DNA of 64,000 nt from Xinfangfangia pollutisoli (GCF_020179405.1 NZ_JAICBZ010000006.1:28891-92890); one strand, 5' to 3'; positions 17,284-27,000 are shown, counted from the stretch's first letter. The notes: a model not told the origin generated them from the letters alone. Numbers and translations are program-made.

Positions 17284-18069
17284 TCAAAGTCCAAGTGTTT
17301 CGATATTGACCGCGGCTTCCAGCCCGCCATCGGTCGGGATATTCGCGCCATTCACCCACCGCGCCGCATCCGAGCAGAGGAACAGGATCACCGGCGCGAT
17401 ATCGCCTGCGGTGCCGGCACGGCCGACACGGGTGATGTCGGCATTCACACGCGCATCGCCCAAAGTGTCGCGGAACTGGGTCAGGATCGGGGTGGTCACC
17501 GGGCCGGGCGAGACCGCGTTCACGCGGATGCCCCGGTCGCGAAACAGCGGATCCCGCGCGGCAAGCTGGTTCCAGACCAGAAGCACCTCTTTCGAGATCG
17601 GATAGCCCGCCTCTTCGGGCAGTTGATACGCCGCCACCAGCGCCGCCGCATCAAAGCCCTTGCTTCGGGCCATGCCCGTCGCGCGCGCGGTATTCGCGCG
17701 CCAGCCATAGCCCGCGATCGAGGCCACGTTCACGATCGCGCCGCCCTCGCGCATCTTCGGCGCGGTGCCTTCCGACAGCGCGCGCAGGCCAAGGAAGTTC
17801 ACCGCCAGCGTATGCGCGACCCCGGTCTGGCCCGAGACGCCCGCCACATTGCACAGCGCGTCAATGCCGCCGGGCAGCGCATCCAGGATCGCCTGCACGC
17901 CCTCGGCTGTGCCAAGATCGCCCGAAAGGAACGCGCCAAAGACCTGATCGGGACGGGCGCGGTCAATGCCGATCACTTCGGCGCCAAGCTGCAGCGCCAG
18001 TTCCGCCGTGCGCCGTCCGATGCCGCTTGCGACCCCGGTCACCACGATTGTCTTGCCGAAAAGCATCAT
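17284..18069 (-). CDS. Short-chain dehydrogenase, coniferyl-alcohol dehydrogenase (CalA) type
   Basis: 261 residues. SDR glycine motif TGVASGIG near residue 11, DALCNVAGVSG, active-site Ser and Tyr with the unusual spacing seen in CalA-like proteins (VNVASIAGYGW, then the Tyr-x-x-x-Lys in YPISKEVLLVW), and the end WVNGANIPTDGGL. The overall layout (VAYQLPEE then YPISKE; RVNAVSPGPVTTPIL) closely recalls Pseudomonas CalA, which oxidises coniferyl alcohol to the aldehyde with NAD+. It starts within the stop of the upstream ALDH (ATGATG with TGA, 4-nt overlap). Steroid dehydrogenases share the fold, but the ALDH neighbours favour an aryl-alcohol role. Confidence 0.82.
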   Translation of the reverse strand: MMLFGKTIVVTGVASGIGRRTAELALQLGAEVIGIDRARPDQVFGAFLSGDLGTAEGVQAILDALPGGIDALCNVAGVSGQTGVAHTLAVNFLGLRALSEGTAPKMREGGAIVNVASIAGYGWRANTARATGMARSKGFDAAALVAAYQLPEEAGYPISKEVLLVWNQLAARDPLFRDRGIRVNAVSPGPVTTPILTQFRDTLGDARVNADITRVGRAGTAGDIAPVILFLCSDAARWVNGANIPTDGGLEAAVNIETLGL

Positions 18070-19544
18070 GTTGTCTCTCCATTCCCCTCGCGGGCTTCCT
18101 CGCCGAAGCCCGGACGCGGCCCGGACGGCCCGAGCGAGATCCAGCGGGTTTCGGTAAATTCATCCAGGGCGGCGCGGCCACCAAAGCGGCCATAGCCGCT
18201 GTCTTTCACGCCGCCGAAGGGCATGTCGGCCCGGTCGCTCAGCGTGGTGGCGTTGATATGGCAGATCCCGGCATCGATCTGGCGCGCGATGCGCATGGCG
18301 CGGTCGAGGTCGCGGGAAAACACCGCGGAAGACAGCCCATAGGCGGTGTCATTGGCGATGAACACGGCCTCGGCGTCCGATACCGCACGGCAGATCGTGG
18401 CGATCGGGCCAAAGCATTCCTCGTGATAGACCGCCATGCCGGGGGTGACATGGTCGATCACGGTTGCATCCATGAAAACGCCATTGGCCGCGCCGCCGGC
18501 CAGGATGCGCGCGCCGCGCCGTTCGGCGTCGCCGACCAGATCTGAAAGCCTGCGCGCCACTTGCGGGCTGACGATGGGGCCGAGCGGCCATTTCCCGCTG
18601 CGCGGATCGCCCGCGCGCAGGCGCTGCGCCTTGGCGGCCAGAAGGGCCGCGAAGCGATCTGCCACCGGCTCGACCACGATGATCCGGTCGGTTGCCATGC
18701 AGACCTGGCCCTGGTTCATGAAGGCGCCGAAGGCGGCCTCTTCGGCGGCAAGGTCCAGATCGGCGTCTTCCAGCACCAGGAAGGGCGCCTTGCCGCCCAG
18801 CTCCAGCAGGCAGCGTTTCAGATGCCGGGCGGCGGTTTCGGCGATCAACCGGCCGACGCGCGTCGATCCGGTGAAGTTCACCCGCCGCACGGCCTCATGC
18901 GCGATCAGCGCCTCGACCACCTCGCCCGCCGTTTCGGGGGGGTGGGTGACGATGTTCAGCACGCCCTCGGGCAGGCCCGCCTCGGTCAGGATCTGGCCGA
19001 TCAGAAGATGGGTGGCGGGCGAAAGTTCCGACGCCTTCAGCACCACCGTATTCCCCAGCGCCAGCGCGGTTGCGACGGCGCGGGAGGCCAGCACCAGCGG
19101 CGCGTTCCAGGGCGCAATCGCCAGACAGACGCCCACCGCTTCGCGAAAGGCGAAGGCGCGCATGTCCTGCGTCACATGGCCAAAGGCCTGGGTCGTCAGC
19201 GCGGCGGCCTCTTCCAGATGGTCGCTTGCGAGGCGCATGTTCATCCTGATCCAGGCCCGGGGCGCCCCGATCTCGGCCATCATCAAGGGCGCGATGCGAT
19301 GCTCGCTGTCGCGCAGGATTTCGGCGGCCCGCATCAGGATGCGGCGACGTTCGGCCGGGGCGGTGGCGGACCAGGCGGCAAAGGCGCGGGCGGCGGTGTT
19401 GACGGCGCGTGTGGCATCTGCCGCCGTGCAGGCGGGGGCGCTGGACGCGGTGCTGCCCAGTATCGGGTCGATACGGTCGAAACACGCGGCCTCGTCTTGC
19501 AGAAACGTCATGCAAGATGGCCGGGTTCCAGCGCTGTTGGCCAT
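18066..19544 (-). CDS. Second aryl-aldehyde dehydrogenase (vanillin/coniferyl-aldehyde type)
   Basis: 492 residues from ATG 19544 (GGGAGAGGATC upstream); an earlier in-frame start is discounted. ALDH core: VCLAIAPWNAPLVLA, FTGSTRVGR, LLELGGKAPFLVL, catalytic Cys in FMNQGQVCMATDR, HEECFGPI and MPFGGVKDSGYGRFGG. It is a clear paralogue of the ALDH at the other end of the operon. The order ALDH-SDR-ALDH suggests one enzyme for coniferyl aldehyde and one for vanillin, though which is which cannot be told. It is led by the promoter facing the AraC gene. Confidence 0.88.
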   Translation of the reverse strand: MANSAGTRPSCMTFLQDEAACFDRIDPILGSTASSAPACTAADATRAVNTAARAFAAWSATAPAERRRILMRAAEILRDSEHRIAPLMMAEIGAPRAWIRMNMRLASDHLEEAAALTTQAFGHVTQDMRAFAFREAVGVCLAIAPWNAPLVLASRAVATALALGNTVVLKASELSPATHLLIGQILTEAGLPEGVLNIVTHPPETAGEVVEALIAHEAVRRVNFTGSTRVGRLIAETAARHLKRCLLELGGKAPFLVLEDADLDLAAEEAAFGAFMNQGQVCMATDRIIVVEPVADRFAALLAAKAQRLRAGDPRSGKWPLGPIVSPQVARRLSDLVGDAERRGARILAGGAANGVFMDATVIDHVTPGMAVYHEECFGPIATICRAVSDAEAVFIANDTAYGLSSAVFSRDLDRAMRIARQIDAGICHINATTLSDRADMPFGGVKDSGYGRFGGRAALDEFTETRWISLGPSGPRPGFGEEAREGNGETT

Positions 19545-19667
19545 GATCCTCTCCCTCGCTTCGCGCGGAACTGGCCCCTCCAGACCAGCGGGCAGCGGCC
19601 CGCAGATGTCCTGCGCTAAGACAGGTTCAGGAATCAGGATTTTGCGCCCGGATTGAATATCAAAATC

Positions 19668-19694
19668 TTGCCAAAGAGTATCTGTTTCTGGCAA
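19668..19694. promoter_or_regulatory. Inverted repeat TTGCCA-N15-TGGCAA in AraC/ALDH divergent region
   Basis: Six-base arms with a 15-bp spacer lie just upstream of the AraC start, in the 159-bp region that must hold both promoters. A possible AraC-family operator or autoregulatory site. Confidence 0.4.
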
Positions 19695-19703
19695 ATCGTC
19701 CCG

Positions 19704-20606
19704 ATGAGCGCCATTCCCTTTCCTGCCGCGCCCCCTGGCCTGCCGGCCCCGGTGGGGGTGGAGGTGATCCAGCCGATGCTGCGCGGGGGGGCGCGCCGGA
19801 TCGACCCGCCCGAGGGCGAAAGCCAGACCGTGGTCGTGATCCTGGCATCCGGTCAGCTGCGGCTGGGCGAAGAGGGCGAAGACCTGACCGCGCCGCTTGT
19901 GCAGCTGGTGCAGAAGACGTCACGCGTGCAGCTTGTCTTCGGGCCCGGGTCCGAGGGCTATCTGCTGGTGATCCCGCAGGCGGCCAGCGCCGAGATTGCC
20001 GGGCGCTCGGCCGAAGGGCCGGCCTTGCAGGATCTTCTGTCCTCAAGCCGCCTGATCCGCCCCGCCCAGGACACAATGGCCGAAAGCTACATGATCCCCG
20101 CCGCCCGGATCGAAGCCGAGGTGCGGGCGTCGCGGCCCGGATCCCATATCGCGGTGATCGCCTGGCTGCGCCTTTTGCTGGTCAACCTCTGGCGCGAAGC
20201 CCCGCTGGACCGGCCCGAGGGTGCGGGGATCAGCGGCGAGGCCGAAGTCATCCGCGCCTTTCGCACGCTTGTGGAGCTGCATTTCCGCCACCATCTGGGC
20301 GTGGCCGAGTATGCGCGGCTGCTTGGCGTCGGCTATGACCGGCTGCATGGGATCTGTCGGCGAAAGCTTGGCCGGTCGCCCTTGCAGCTGATCCACCAGC
20401 GCCTGCTGCGCGAGGCCGTCCTGCGGATCGAGCGCACGGACGAGCCTGTGGCCGCCATCGCCTGGGCCTGCGGTTTCAGCGAACCCCATAATTTCAGCCG
20501 GTTCTTCCGCCGCGCCATGGGGGTCTCGCCGCTGCATCATCGCGCCGGGCTGCAGACCCAGGCCCAGCCGCAGGCGCCCGAACGCGGCTATGCCGACTGG
20601 CCGTGA
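19704..20606 (+). CDS. AraC-family transcriptional regulator
   Basis: 300 residues from ATG 19704; a TTG 51 nt earlier is less likely. N-terminal sensing domain of the AraC_binding_2/feruloyl-responsive style, C-terminal double HTH (about 200-290) with LGVAEYARLLGVGYDRLHGICRRKLGRSPLQLI and ACGFSEPHNFSRFFRRAMGVSPL. It is divergent from the ALDH-SDR-ALDH operon and is its likely activator. Ligand unknown; an aryl alcohol, aldehyde or hydroxycinnamate is expected from context. Confidence 0.84.
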   Translation: MSAIPFPAAPPGLPAPVGVEVIQPMLRGGARRIDPPEGESQTVVVILASGQLRLGEEGEDLTAPLVQLVQKTSRVQLVFGPGSEGYLLVIPQAASAEIAGRSAEGPALQDLLSSSRLIRPAQDTMAESYMIPAARIEAEVRASRPGSHIAVIAWLRLLLVNLWREAPLDRPEGAGISGEAEVIRAFRTLVELHFRHHLGVAEYARLLGVGYDRLHGICRRKLGRSPLQLIHQRLLREAVLRIERTDEPVAAIAWACGFSEPHNFSRFFRRAMGVSPLHHRAGLQTQAQPQAPERGYADWP

Positions 20607-20729
20607 CAGGGGGCGCCCGGCGGGCCCGAGGCGACAGGCGGGGATCTGCAATCTTGCGAAGACCGTCGGAAGCATACAGTCCTGTCCAATGTCGATGGCC
20701 CCGAACCTTGGGATGGCTCGCCCCCCGGG

Positions 20730-21545
20730 TCAGGACAGGCCGCGCCAGCCCTGCGCCCAGCCTGCCGCCATGCCGATGCCGCCAAACGGATAGAGATGGG
20801 CGTCGATCCGCCCGGGGGCGATCTGTGCAAGCGCCGTGTCCAGCGCCGTCAGAAACGGCTCTGGCGCGGCGATGGCGTCACGGTCATCGGGCATCGCATA
20901 GCGGGCGCAGATCTCTGCATCCGCCTTGGTGCCAAACATCCGCGCATAGGACAGCAGCCGCTTTGCCGGGGCGGGCGCGTTCACGCCCAGCCGCACCAGG
21001 GTGTCGATCCCGCGTGCGCGCAGATCGGCCAGCCAGGCCGCAATCGCCAGGGGATCCAGCACGAATTGCGTGGTGATCTCGAAGGAGATCCCCGCTTCGT
21101 CAAGAAAGCGCCGCTTCCAGTCCAGGGCCGCCCACAGGGCGGGGGGTGCGATGGCCGGGTGACCTTCCGGATAGGCGACGATCCCGACCGTCTTGATGCC
21201 GAACCGGCCAAGAATGCCGCTGTTCATCAGCGCCATCGCGTTCTGGTAGGGCCCTTGCGGGCGTTCAGGATCGCCGCCGACGATCAGAAAGCGCTCGGGT
21301 GCGGCGGCGTTCTGATAGTCGGAAATCAGTTGGGACGCATCGGCCTCGGACAGAAGGCGGCGCGCGGAAAGGATCGGCACCGGCTGAAAGCCGCAGGCGC
21401 GGATCACCCGGGCGGCATTGACCCGTTGCGCATGGGTTTCGTTGCCGAGGAAGGCGATGTTGATCTGGGTGCCCGGCGGGATCAGCGCCTGCGCCGCTTC
21501 GATCTGGCGCACGGCCTTGCCGGTGATTTCCAAGGTGTATCCCAT
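20730..21545 (-). CDS. Methylenetetrahydrofolate reductase-like protein (MetF family)
   Basis: 271 residues, close to the 290-residue MetF barrel. Recognisable segments are LIVGGDPERPQGPY, VGIVAYPEGHP (cf. the YPEGHP motif of MetF) and ITTQFVLD (the folate-site TQ-F-D strand). AGGAAG precedes ATG 21545. MetF reduces 5,10-CH2-THF to 5-CH3-THF with FADH2. It is a monocistron beside aryl-aldehyde genes. In sphingomonads a MetF works with the THF-dependent vanillate demethylase LigM, so a C1-recycling role for methoxy groups is possible. No LigM homologue is in the window, so this is an inference only; a methionine role is equally open. Confidence 0.75.
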   Translation of the reverse strand: MGYTLEITGKAVRQIEAAQALIPPGTQINIAFLGNETHAQRVNAARVIRACGFQPVPILSARRLLSEADASQLISDYQNAAAPERFLIVGGDPERPQGPYQNAMALMNSGILGRFGIKTVGIVAYPEGHPAIAPPALWAALDWKRRFLDEAGISFEITTQFVLDPLAIAAWLADLRARGIDTLVRLGVNAPAPAKRLLSYARMFGTKADAEICARYAMPDDRDAIAAPEPFLTALDTALAQIAPGRIDAHLYPFGGIGMAAGWAQGWRGLS

Positions 21546-21678
21546 GGGGCTTCCTGGCTGATGACGGGGCCTTTCCCGTGCTGATATCCATACGGTGTTG
21601 GACTATGTATGCGCATGAAACGGCAGAGGTCTGCGAAGTTTCGCCGCGTGCAGCCGCCTCACCGTCGGTCCCTAAGTC

Positions 21679-21709
21679 GCCTGCGCGGGGCCAGACACCC
21701 CGCGCAGGC
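21679..21709 (-). terminator. Strong hairpin after the desulfhydrase gene
   Basis: A perfect 12-bp stem (21679-21690 with 21698-21709, 7-nt loop) lies 6 nt past the minus-strand stop at 21715. There is no real U-tract, so it may act as a 3' mRNA stabiliser or Rho-assisted end of the seven-gene operon. Confidence 0.6.
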
Positions 21710-21714
21710 CGCGG

Positions 21715-22815
21715 TCAGTCGATCAGGCGCTCGATCATCTGACGCCAGGGCGCGATGTCGATCTTTTGCTCGGCCAGCCAGTCGGGATTGTAATAGGTCG
21801 CCGAATACCGCTCGCCGCTGTCGCAGATCAGCGACACCAGCGATCCCTTGCGCCCTTCGCGCATCATGGCCGAGGCGATGCAGCACAGGCCGAAGAAGTT
21901 CGTCCCGGTCGACCCGCCGACGCGGCGATACAGCCGCTCGCTCAGCACATGCATTGCGGCGATCGACGCCGCATCGGGCACCACCATCATATGGTCGATC
22001 ACCCCGGGCACGAAGGACGGCTCGACCCGCGGGCGGCCGATGCCCTCGATGCGCGATCCCGGCGCGGTGACCTCGCGGTCATTCAGCCGCCAGGCATCGT
22101 AGAAGGCCGAGCCTTCGACATCGACCACGCAAAGCCGGGTGCCGAGGTTGCGATAGCGGATGTAACGGCCCAGCGTCGCGGCGGTGCCGCCGGTGCCCGC
22201 GCTCATCACCACCCATTCGGGGACGGGGCTTTCCTCATCCTCCATCTGGCGGAAGATGCTGTCGGCGATGTTGTTGTTGCCGCGCCAGTCGGTCGCGCGT
22301 TCGGCATAGGTGAACTGGTCGAGGTAATAGCCCTGCGTTTCATCGGCGATTTGCGCGGCGGCGGCATAGACCGCGCCTGCGTGATCGACGAAATGGCTTT
22401 CGCCGCCGAAACGGGTGATCTCGTCGACCTTCTGGCGGCTGGTCGATCGCGGCATCACCGCGATGAACCGCAGGCCCAGCAGGCGGGCGAAATAGGCCTC
22501 GGAGACGGCGGTCGAACCCGATGAGGCCTCGACCAGCGTCGTGCCCTGGCGGATGCGCCCATTGCAGATGCCGTAAAGGAACAGCGAGCGCGCCAGGCGG
22601 TGTTTCAGGCTGCCGGTCGGATGGGTGCTTTCATCCTTGAAATAGACCGAAATCCCCTTCAGCCCGGCGAAATCGGGTTTGACCAGATGGGTATCGGCCG
22701 AGCGATGGGCGTCGCCGTTCAGAATGCCGATGGCATGACGCGCCCAGGCGCGTTCATGGCATTCGGGCAAGGGCGGCAACCCGGCATCGAAGCCGAGGGT
22801 AAGCAGATCCGACAT
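21715..22815 (-). CDS. PLP-dependent L-cysteine desulfhydrase-like (Cds1 / cysteine-synthase fold)
   Basis: 366 residues. Fold-type II PLP enzyme: the Schiff-base Lys in FKDESTHPTGSLKHR (about residue 71), the substrate loop SSGSTAVSEAYFARLLG, and the phosphate-binding GTGGTAATLGRYIR. The PGVIDHMMVVPD and STGTNFFGLCCIA stretches match the Cds1-type group of the cysteine synthase family, which releases H2S from cysteine, rather than CysK. Last gene of an operon with an M20 amidohydrolase 13 nt upstream, an oxidase and a peptide-type ABC transporter. Likely role: cleaving a cysteine or S-substituted cysteine freed by the M20 enzyme. Beta-elimination versus synthase activity cannot be proven here. 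Confidence 0.78.
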   Translation of the reverse strand: MSDLLTLGFDAGLPPLPECHERAWARHAIGILNGDAHRSADTHLVKPDFAGLKGISVYFKDESTHPTGSLKHRLARSLFLYGICNGRIRQGTTLVEASSGSTAVSEAYFARLLGLRFIAVMPRSTSRQKVDEITRFGGESHFVDHAGAVYAAAAQIADETQGYYLDQFTYAERATDWRGNNNIADSIFRQMEDEESPVPEWVVMSAGTGGTAATLGRYIRYRNLGTRLCVVDVEGSAFYDAWRLNDREVTAPGSRIEGIGRPRVEPSFVPGVIDHMMVVPDAASIAAMHVLSERLYRRVGGSTGTNFFGLCCIASAMMREGRKGSLVSLICDSGERYSATYYNPDWLAEQKIDIAPWRQMIERLID

Positions 22816-22828
22816 TTTCTATCCCGTC

Positions 22829-24001
22829 TCAGGCGTTCAGGGGCAGGCGGCCGCGCAGCAGCGCGCACCAGTACGAGCTGCCCCAGGCAATGGCCTCGTC
22901 GTTGAAATCATAGGCCGGATGGTGCAGGCCCGCGCTGTCGCCATTGCCCAGATTGATCATGGCGCCCGGCACTTCGTTCAGCATGAACGAGAAATCCTCG
23001 CCCCCCAGCGAGGCCGGCATGTCGCGGGTGACGCGGTCGGGGCCGGCCAGTTTCTCGGCGATCTGCGCCGCGATCTCGGTCTCGGCCGCGTGGTTCACGG
23101 TGACGGGGTAATGGCGGGTGTAATTCAGCCGTCCGGTCGCCCCATAGGCCGTGGCGATCGCCGGGATGATCGCCGTCAGCCGCGCCTCGATCAGGTCGCG
23201 AACCTCTTCGCGCAGCGTCCGCACGGTGCCGGTCATCCGCAGGGTTTGCGGGATCACGTTGAACGCATCGCCGCCCGAGACCGTGGTGATCGACACGACG
23301 GCGCTGTCCATCGGGTCCATATTGCGGGCGGTGACGGTTTGCGCGGCCTGGATCACCGCGGCCAGGACCGGCATCGGGTCAACCGTGGTATGGGGCAGCG
23401 CGGCATGACCGCCGACGCCTTCGATCTCGATCTCGATCATGTCGACCGAGCCCATGATCGGCCCCGGCGCGATGGTGAAATGACCCAGCGGCAGACCGGG
23501 GCGGTTGTGCATTCCGTAAACCTCGTTCACCGGAAAGCGCTTGAACAGCCCGTCTTCGATCATCGCGCGGGCCCCTGCGCCGCCTTCTTCGGCGGGCTGG
23601 AAGATCAGGATCGCGGTGCCGTCGAAATTGCGGTTCTGCGCAAGGCCGATGGCCGCGCCCAGAAGCATCGTCACATGCCCGTCATGGCCGCAGGCATGCA
23701 TCTTACCCGGCACCTTCGACGCCCATTCCGCGCCCGTGGCCTCATGGATCGGCAGCGCATCCATGTCGGAGCGCAGCCCGATCATCCGGCCCGAGGCGGT
23801 CGATTGCCCGCGGATGACGGCGACGACCCCGGTCTTGCCGATACCCTCATGCACCTCGTCAACGCCCGCCTCGCGCAGGGCTTTGGCGATCTGTCCGGCG
23901 GTGCGCGGCAGATCATACAGCAGTTCGGGGTTCTGGTGCAGGTCGCGGCGGAATGCCTTCAGCCGGTCCAGGTGGTCCGCGATCCAGTTTTCGACGGGCA
24001 T
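22829..24001 (-). CDS. M20 family amidohydrolase (hippurate hydrolase / N-acyl-amino-acid deacylase type)
   Basis: 390 residues. Metal-binding motifs of the M20D group: RSDMDALPI, HACGHDGHVTMLLGAA, the PAEEGGAGARAMI catalytic Glu pair, YGMHNRPGLP, and a C-terminal GGEDFSFML followed by LHHPAYDFND. Such enzymes cut N-acyl amino acids, hippurate or IAA conjugates. AAGGAGAG precedes ATG 24001. Encoded between a FAD oxidase and a Cds1-like enzyme, so a conjugated amino acid is the likely substrate. Cytoplasmic: no signal peptide is seen. Confidence 0.88.
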   Translation of the reverse strand: MPVENWIADHLDRLKAFRRDLHQNPELLYDLPRTAGQIAKALREAGVDEVHEGIGKTGVVAVIRGQSTASGRMIGLRSDMDALPIHEATGAEWASKVPGKMHACGHDGHVTMLLGAAIGLAQNRNFDGTAILIFQPAEEGGAGARAMIEDGLFKRFPVNEVYGMHNRPGLPLGHFTIAPGPIMGSVDMIEIEIEGVGGHAALPHTTVDPMPVLAAVIQAAQTVTARNMDPMDSAVVSITTVSGGDAFNVIPQTLRMTGTVRTLREEVRDLIEARLTAIIPAIATAYGATGRLNYTRHYPVTVNHAAETEIAAQIAEKLAGPDRVTRDMPASLGGEDFSFMLNEVPGAMINLGNGDSAGLHHPAYDFNDEAIAWGSSYWCALLRGRLPLNA

Positions 24002-24052
24002 ATCAGCTCTCCTTGGTCGGTCTTGCGCCCGGCCCCCGGGGGGCCGCGCGCG

Positions 24053-25360
24053 TCATTTCGGTTCGGTCCGGTCCTTGCGGCGCAGCCAGGCAAGGTAGCC
24101 CGGCGCGATCCGCCGCGCGATGGCGTGGAAGGGCAGGGGCCGCGGCTCGGACAGGGGCAGGGCCAGGCTGTCCAGCGCATGGCCCGAGACGGCGCGCGCC
24201 ATTTCGCGGCCCAGCGAGACCCCAAGCGCCACGCCGCGCCCGTTGCAGCCGATCCAGGTCCAGCCACCGGGGCCAAGGCTGTGGATGCGGGGGAAACGGT
24301 CCCAGGTCATGCCAAGATAGCCGCTCCAGACATGGGTCATCTGTTGAACCCCAAGGGCCGGGAAGGCCTCGGCAAGGTTCGCGCTGGCTTTCGCGGCGAC
24401 ACGGCGGGCCACGTCATGACTGCCGATCACCACGCCGCCGGTGATCAGCCGCCCGCGCGCGTCATAGCGGAAAAACCGCAGATCGCCGCGCGTGTCCGAT
24501 ACCGCCTGACGGCCCGGCAGGATGGTCTGGCGCAGGGCTTCGGGCAAGGGCGGCGTCGACATCTGCCAGGACAGGACCGGCACGATGCTGTGCGCCAGCC
24601 GCCGCGCCATGCGGGGTACGATCTCTCCGGTATAGGCATTGGTGCAGACCAGCAGATGGCGCGCGCGGACCTTGCGGCCGGTCTGCGCCGTGACGATCCA
24701 CCCCGCGCCGTCGCGCTGCCAGCCCGTCACGGGCGTTGCCTCATGGATCACCGCACCGTGGCTTTCGGCCGCGCCGGCCAAAGCGCGCGCCAGCGCCAGC
24801 GGGTTGATATGCCCGCCCGTGGGGTTCAGCATGCCGCCATACCAGAAATCCGATCCCAGCAGCGCCGAGGTCGCCTCACGGTCCAGAAACTGCGCAGGAA
24901 AGCCGAAGCGGCTCCAGGCTTCCACCCGCTTTTGCGACAGCCTGACCCGGCCCGGCGAATGCGCGGGCTGGAACCAGCCGGTCTGTTCGGCCTCGGCCCG
25001 CTCCAGGATGCCTTCGCGCCGGGCGATGTCGAACAGCACCGAGGCGCTGTTGCCGATCAGCCGCGCGAAACGCTGGCCCGCCGCGCCGTAGCGGGCGGCG
25101 ATGGCATCGGGTTCGGCGGCGGTCATGGTGGGGATCACCTGGCCGTTGTTGCGCCCCGATGCGCCCCAGCCAACCGCCATCGCCTCCAGCACCACCACGC
25201 GTTGCCCCGCCCGCGCCAGTTCCAGCGCGGCGGAAAGCCCGGTGAAGCCCGCGCCGATGATGACGGTATCGGCGTCGCGATCCGCGTCCAGCGCAGGCGC
25301 CAGCGCGCGCGGTGGCGCGGTTTCCGCCCAGAGCGATTTGGGGAAGGTCACGCCGGTCAT
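24053..25360 (-). CDS. FAD-dependent amine/amino-acid oxidoreductase (DAO family)
   Basis: 435 residues from ATG 25360, whose ATGA overlaps the ABC ATPase stop. Nucleotide fold ADTVIIGAGFTGLSAALELARAG at the N terminus; DAO-type GWGASGRNNGQVIPT, SSGL-like C-terminal WSGYLGMTWDRFPRIHSLGPGGW and GCNGRGVALGVSLGREMA. It resembles gamma-glutamylputrescine oxidase and glycine/D-amino-acid oxidase groups. It probably oxidises an imported amine or (D-)amino acid to an imine. Precise substrate unknown. In operon with the transporter and M20 amidohydrolase. Confidence 0.85.
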   Translation of the reverse strand: MTGVTFPKSLWAETAPPRALAPALDADRDADTVIIGAGFTGLSAALELARAGQRVVVLEAMAVGWGASGRNNGQVIPTMTAAEPDAIAARYGAAGQRFARLIGNSASVLFDIARREGILERAEAEQTGWFQPAHSPGRVRLSQKRVEAWSRFGFPAQFLDREATSALLGSDFWYGGMLNPTGGHINPLALARALAGAAESHGAVIHEATPVTGWQRDGAGWIVTAQTGRKVRARHLLVCTNAYTGEIVPRMARRLAHSIVPVLSWQMSTPPLPEALRQTILPGRQAVSDTRGDLRFFRYDARGRLITGGVVIGSHDVARRVAAKASANLAEAFPALGVQQMTHVWSGYLGMTWDRFPRIHSLGPGGWTWIGCNGRGVALGVSLGREMARAVSGHALDSLALPLSEPRPLPFHAIARRIAPGYLAWLRRKDRTEPK

Positions 25361-27000
25361 TTGACAGCCAGCGCTTGCACCGGCGGCTCCCAGTCCCGCC
25401 CGGGGATCGAGGCCAGCAGCGACTGCGTATAGGAGTGCTGCGGGTCGGCAAAGACGCGCGAGGTCGGACCCGCCTCGACGATCTCGCCCTTCTGCATCAC
25501 GATCACCTTGTCGCAAAGCTGCGCCGCGACGCGCAGGTCATGGGTCACGAACAGCAGCGACAGCGACAGCCGGTCGCGCAGATCGGCCAGAAGCCGCAGG
25601 ACCTGCGCCTGCACCGACACATCCAGCGCCGAGACCGGTTCATCCGCGACGATCACCCGGGGCTCCATCGCAATCGCCCGGGCGATGCCGATGCGCTGAC
25701 GCTGGCCGCCGGAAAATTCATGCGGGAAACGGTCGGCGGCCGCGGGGGACAGTTCGACAAGGCTCAGAAGTTCGCGGGCGCGGGCATGGGCCTCGGCCTT
25801 GGGGGTGCCGTGGACGATGGGGCCCTGCGCGATCAGGTCGATCACGCGCTTGCGCGGGTTCAAGGATGCCATCGGGTCCTGAAAGACCATCTGAATGTCC
25901 TTGCGCAGCGCCCGCAGCTCACGCCGGCTGGCGGCGATCAGGTCGCGCCCGTCGATCAGCACCTCGCCGCTGTCCGACTCCAGCAGCCGCGTCACGATCC
26001 GCGACACGGTGGTCTTGCCCGAACCGCTTTCGCCGACGACGCCCAGCGTCTCGCCCCGGCGCAGCTGGAAGCTGAGGTCTTTGACCGCCACCACCGGCGC
26101 GCGCTTGCCCGACAAAAGCCCGCCGCGCGCGGCAAAGGTCTTGCGCAGGCTTTTGGCCTCCAGCACGACCGGCGCGTCGACAAGCGGCTTTTCCGGCGGC
26201 GGCGTCAGCGCGGGCACGGCGGCGATCAGCGCTTTCGTATAGGGGTGCTGCGGTGCGTTCAGGATCTGCGCGGCCGGCCCCTGTTCGACCAATTCGCCCA
26301 GGCGCAGCACCGCGATGCGGTCGGCGATCTCGGCCACCACGCCGAAATCATGGGTGATGAACAGGATCCCGGTGCGGTGGACATGCTGTAAATCCTTGAT
26401 CAGTTTCAGGATCTGCTTCTGTGTCGTCACATCCAGCGCAGTCGTCGGCTCATCCGCGATGATCAGGCGCGGCTTCAGCACCAGCGCCATGGCGATCATC
26501 ACCCGCTGGCGCTGCCCGCCCGACATCTGATGCGGATAGGCATTATAGGTCGAGGCCGGGTCGGGGATATGCACATCGGCCAGAATCTCCAGCACACGGG
26601 CCTTGCGGGCGCGGCGGTCAAGATCGGTGTGCAGGCGCAGGACCTCGTCGATCTGCCAGCCCACGGTCTTTTGCGGGTTCAGCGCCGTCATCGGCTCTTG
26701 GAAGATCATCGACAGGCGGTCGCCACGCAGGGCCCGCATCTCGCGCTGGCCGAGCGCGGTGATGTCCTGGCCATCAAGGCGCACCGCGCCCTGCGTCACC
26801 CGCACATGGGGTTCGGGCAAAAGGCGCATGACCGCCCCCGCCGCCATCGACTTGCCCGAGCCGGATTCGCCCACAAGGCAGACGATCTCGCCCTCGTTCA
26901 CCGTCAGCGTCAGATCATCCAGCGCATTCGGGCGGTCGCCCCCTTCGGGCAAAGCGACGCGCAGGTTCTGAATTTCCAGAATCGGTTTTGCGGGGGTCAT
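25357..27000 (-). CDS. Peptide-type ABC transporter, fused double ATPase (DppD-DppF)
   Basis: 547 residues with two complete ABC cassettes. The first has GESGSGKSM (about 45), MSGGQRQR and [11 protein letters not shown]; the second has GESGSGKTT (about 325), FSGGQRQR and [11 protein letters not shown]. Both cassettes appear intact, so one protein provides the nucleotide-binding pair for the two permeases encoded upstream. 4-nt overlaps with the genes on both sides show tight coupling. It likely powers uptake of the compound processed by the oxidase/M20/PLP enzymes of the same operon. Confidence 0.93.
   Translation of the reverse strand: MTPAKPILEIQNLRVALPEGGDRPNALDDLTLTVNEGEIVCLVGESGSGKSMAAGAVMRLLPEPHVRVTQGAVRLDGQDITALGQREMRALRGDRLSMIFQEPMTALNPQKTVGWQIDEVLRLHTDLDRRARKARVLEILADVHIPDPASTYNAYPHQMSGGQRQRVMIAMALVLKPRLIIADEPTTALDVTTQKQILKLIKDLQHVHRTGILFITHDFGVVAEIADRIAVLRLGELVEQGPAAQILNAPQHPYTKALIAAVPALTPPPEKPLVDAPVVLEAKSLRKTFAARGGLLSGKRAPVVAVKDLSFQLRRGETLGVVGESGSGKTTVSRIVTRLLESDSGEVLIDGRDLIAASRRELRALRKDIQMVFQDPMASLNPRKRVIDLIAQGPIVHGTPKAEAHARARELLSLVELSPAAADRFPHEFSGGQRQRIGIARAIAMEPRVIVADEPVSALDVSVQAQVLRLLADLRDRLSLSLLFVTHDLRVAAQLCDKVIVMQKGEIVEAGPTSRVFADPQHSYTQSLLASIPGRDWEPPVQALAVK

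Noticed and set aside
22919..25432. 837-codon plus-strand open frame opposite the M20 and FAD oxidase genes
   Set aside because: Same shadow effect; the minus-strand genes carry clear metal and FAD motifs.
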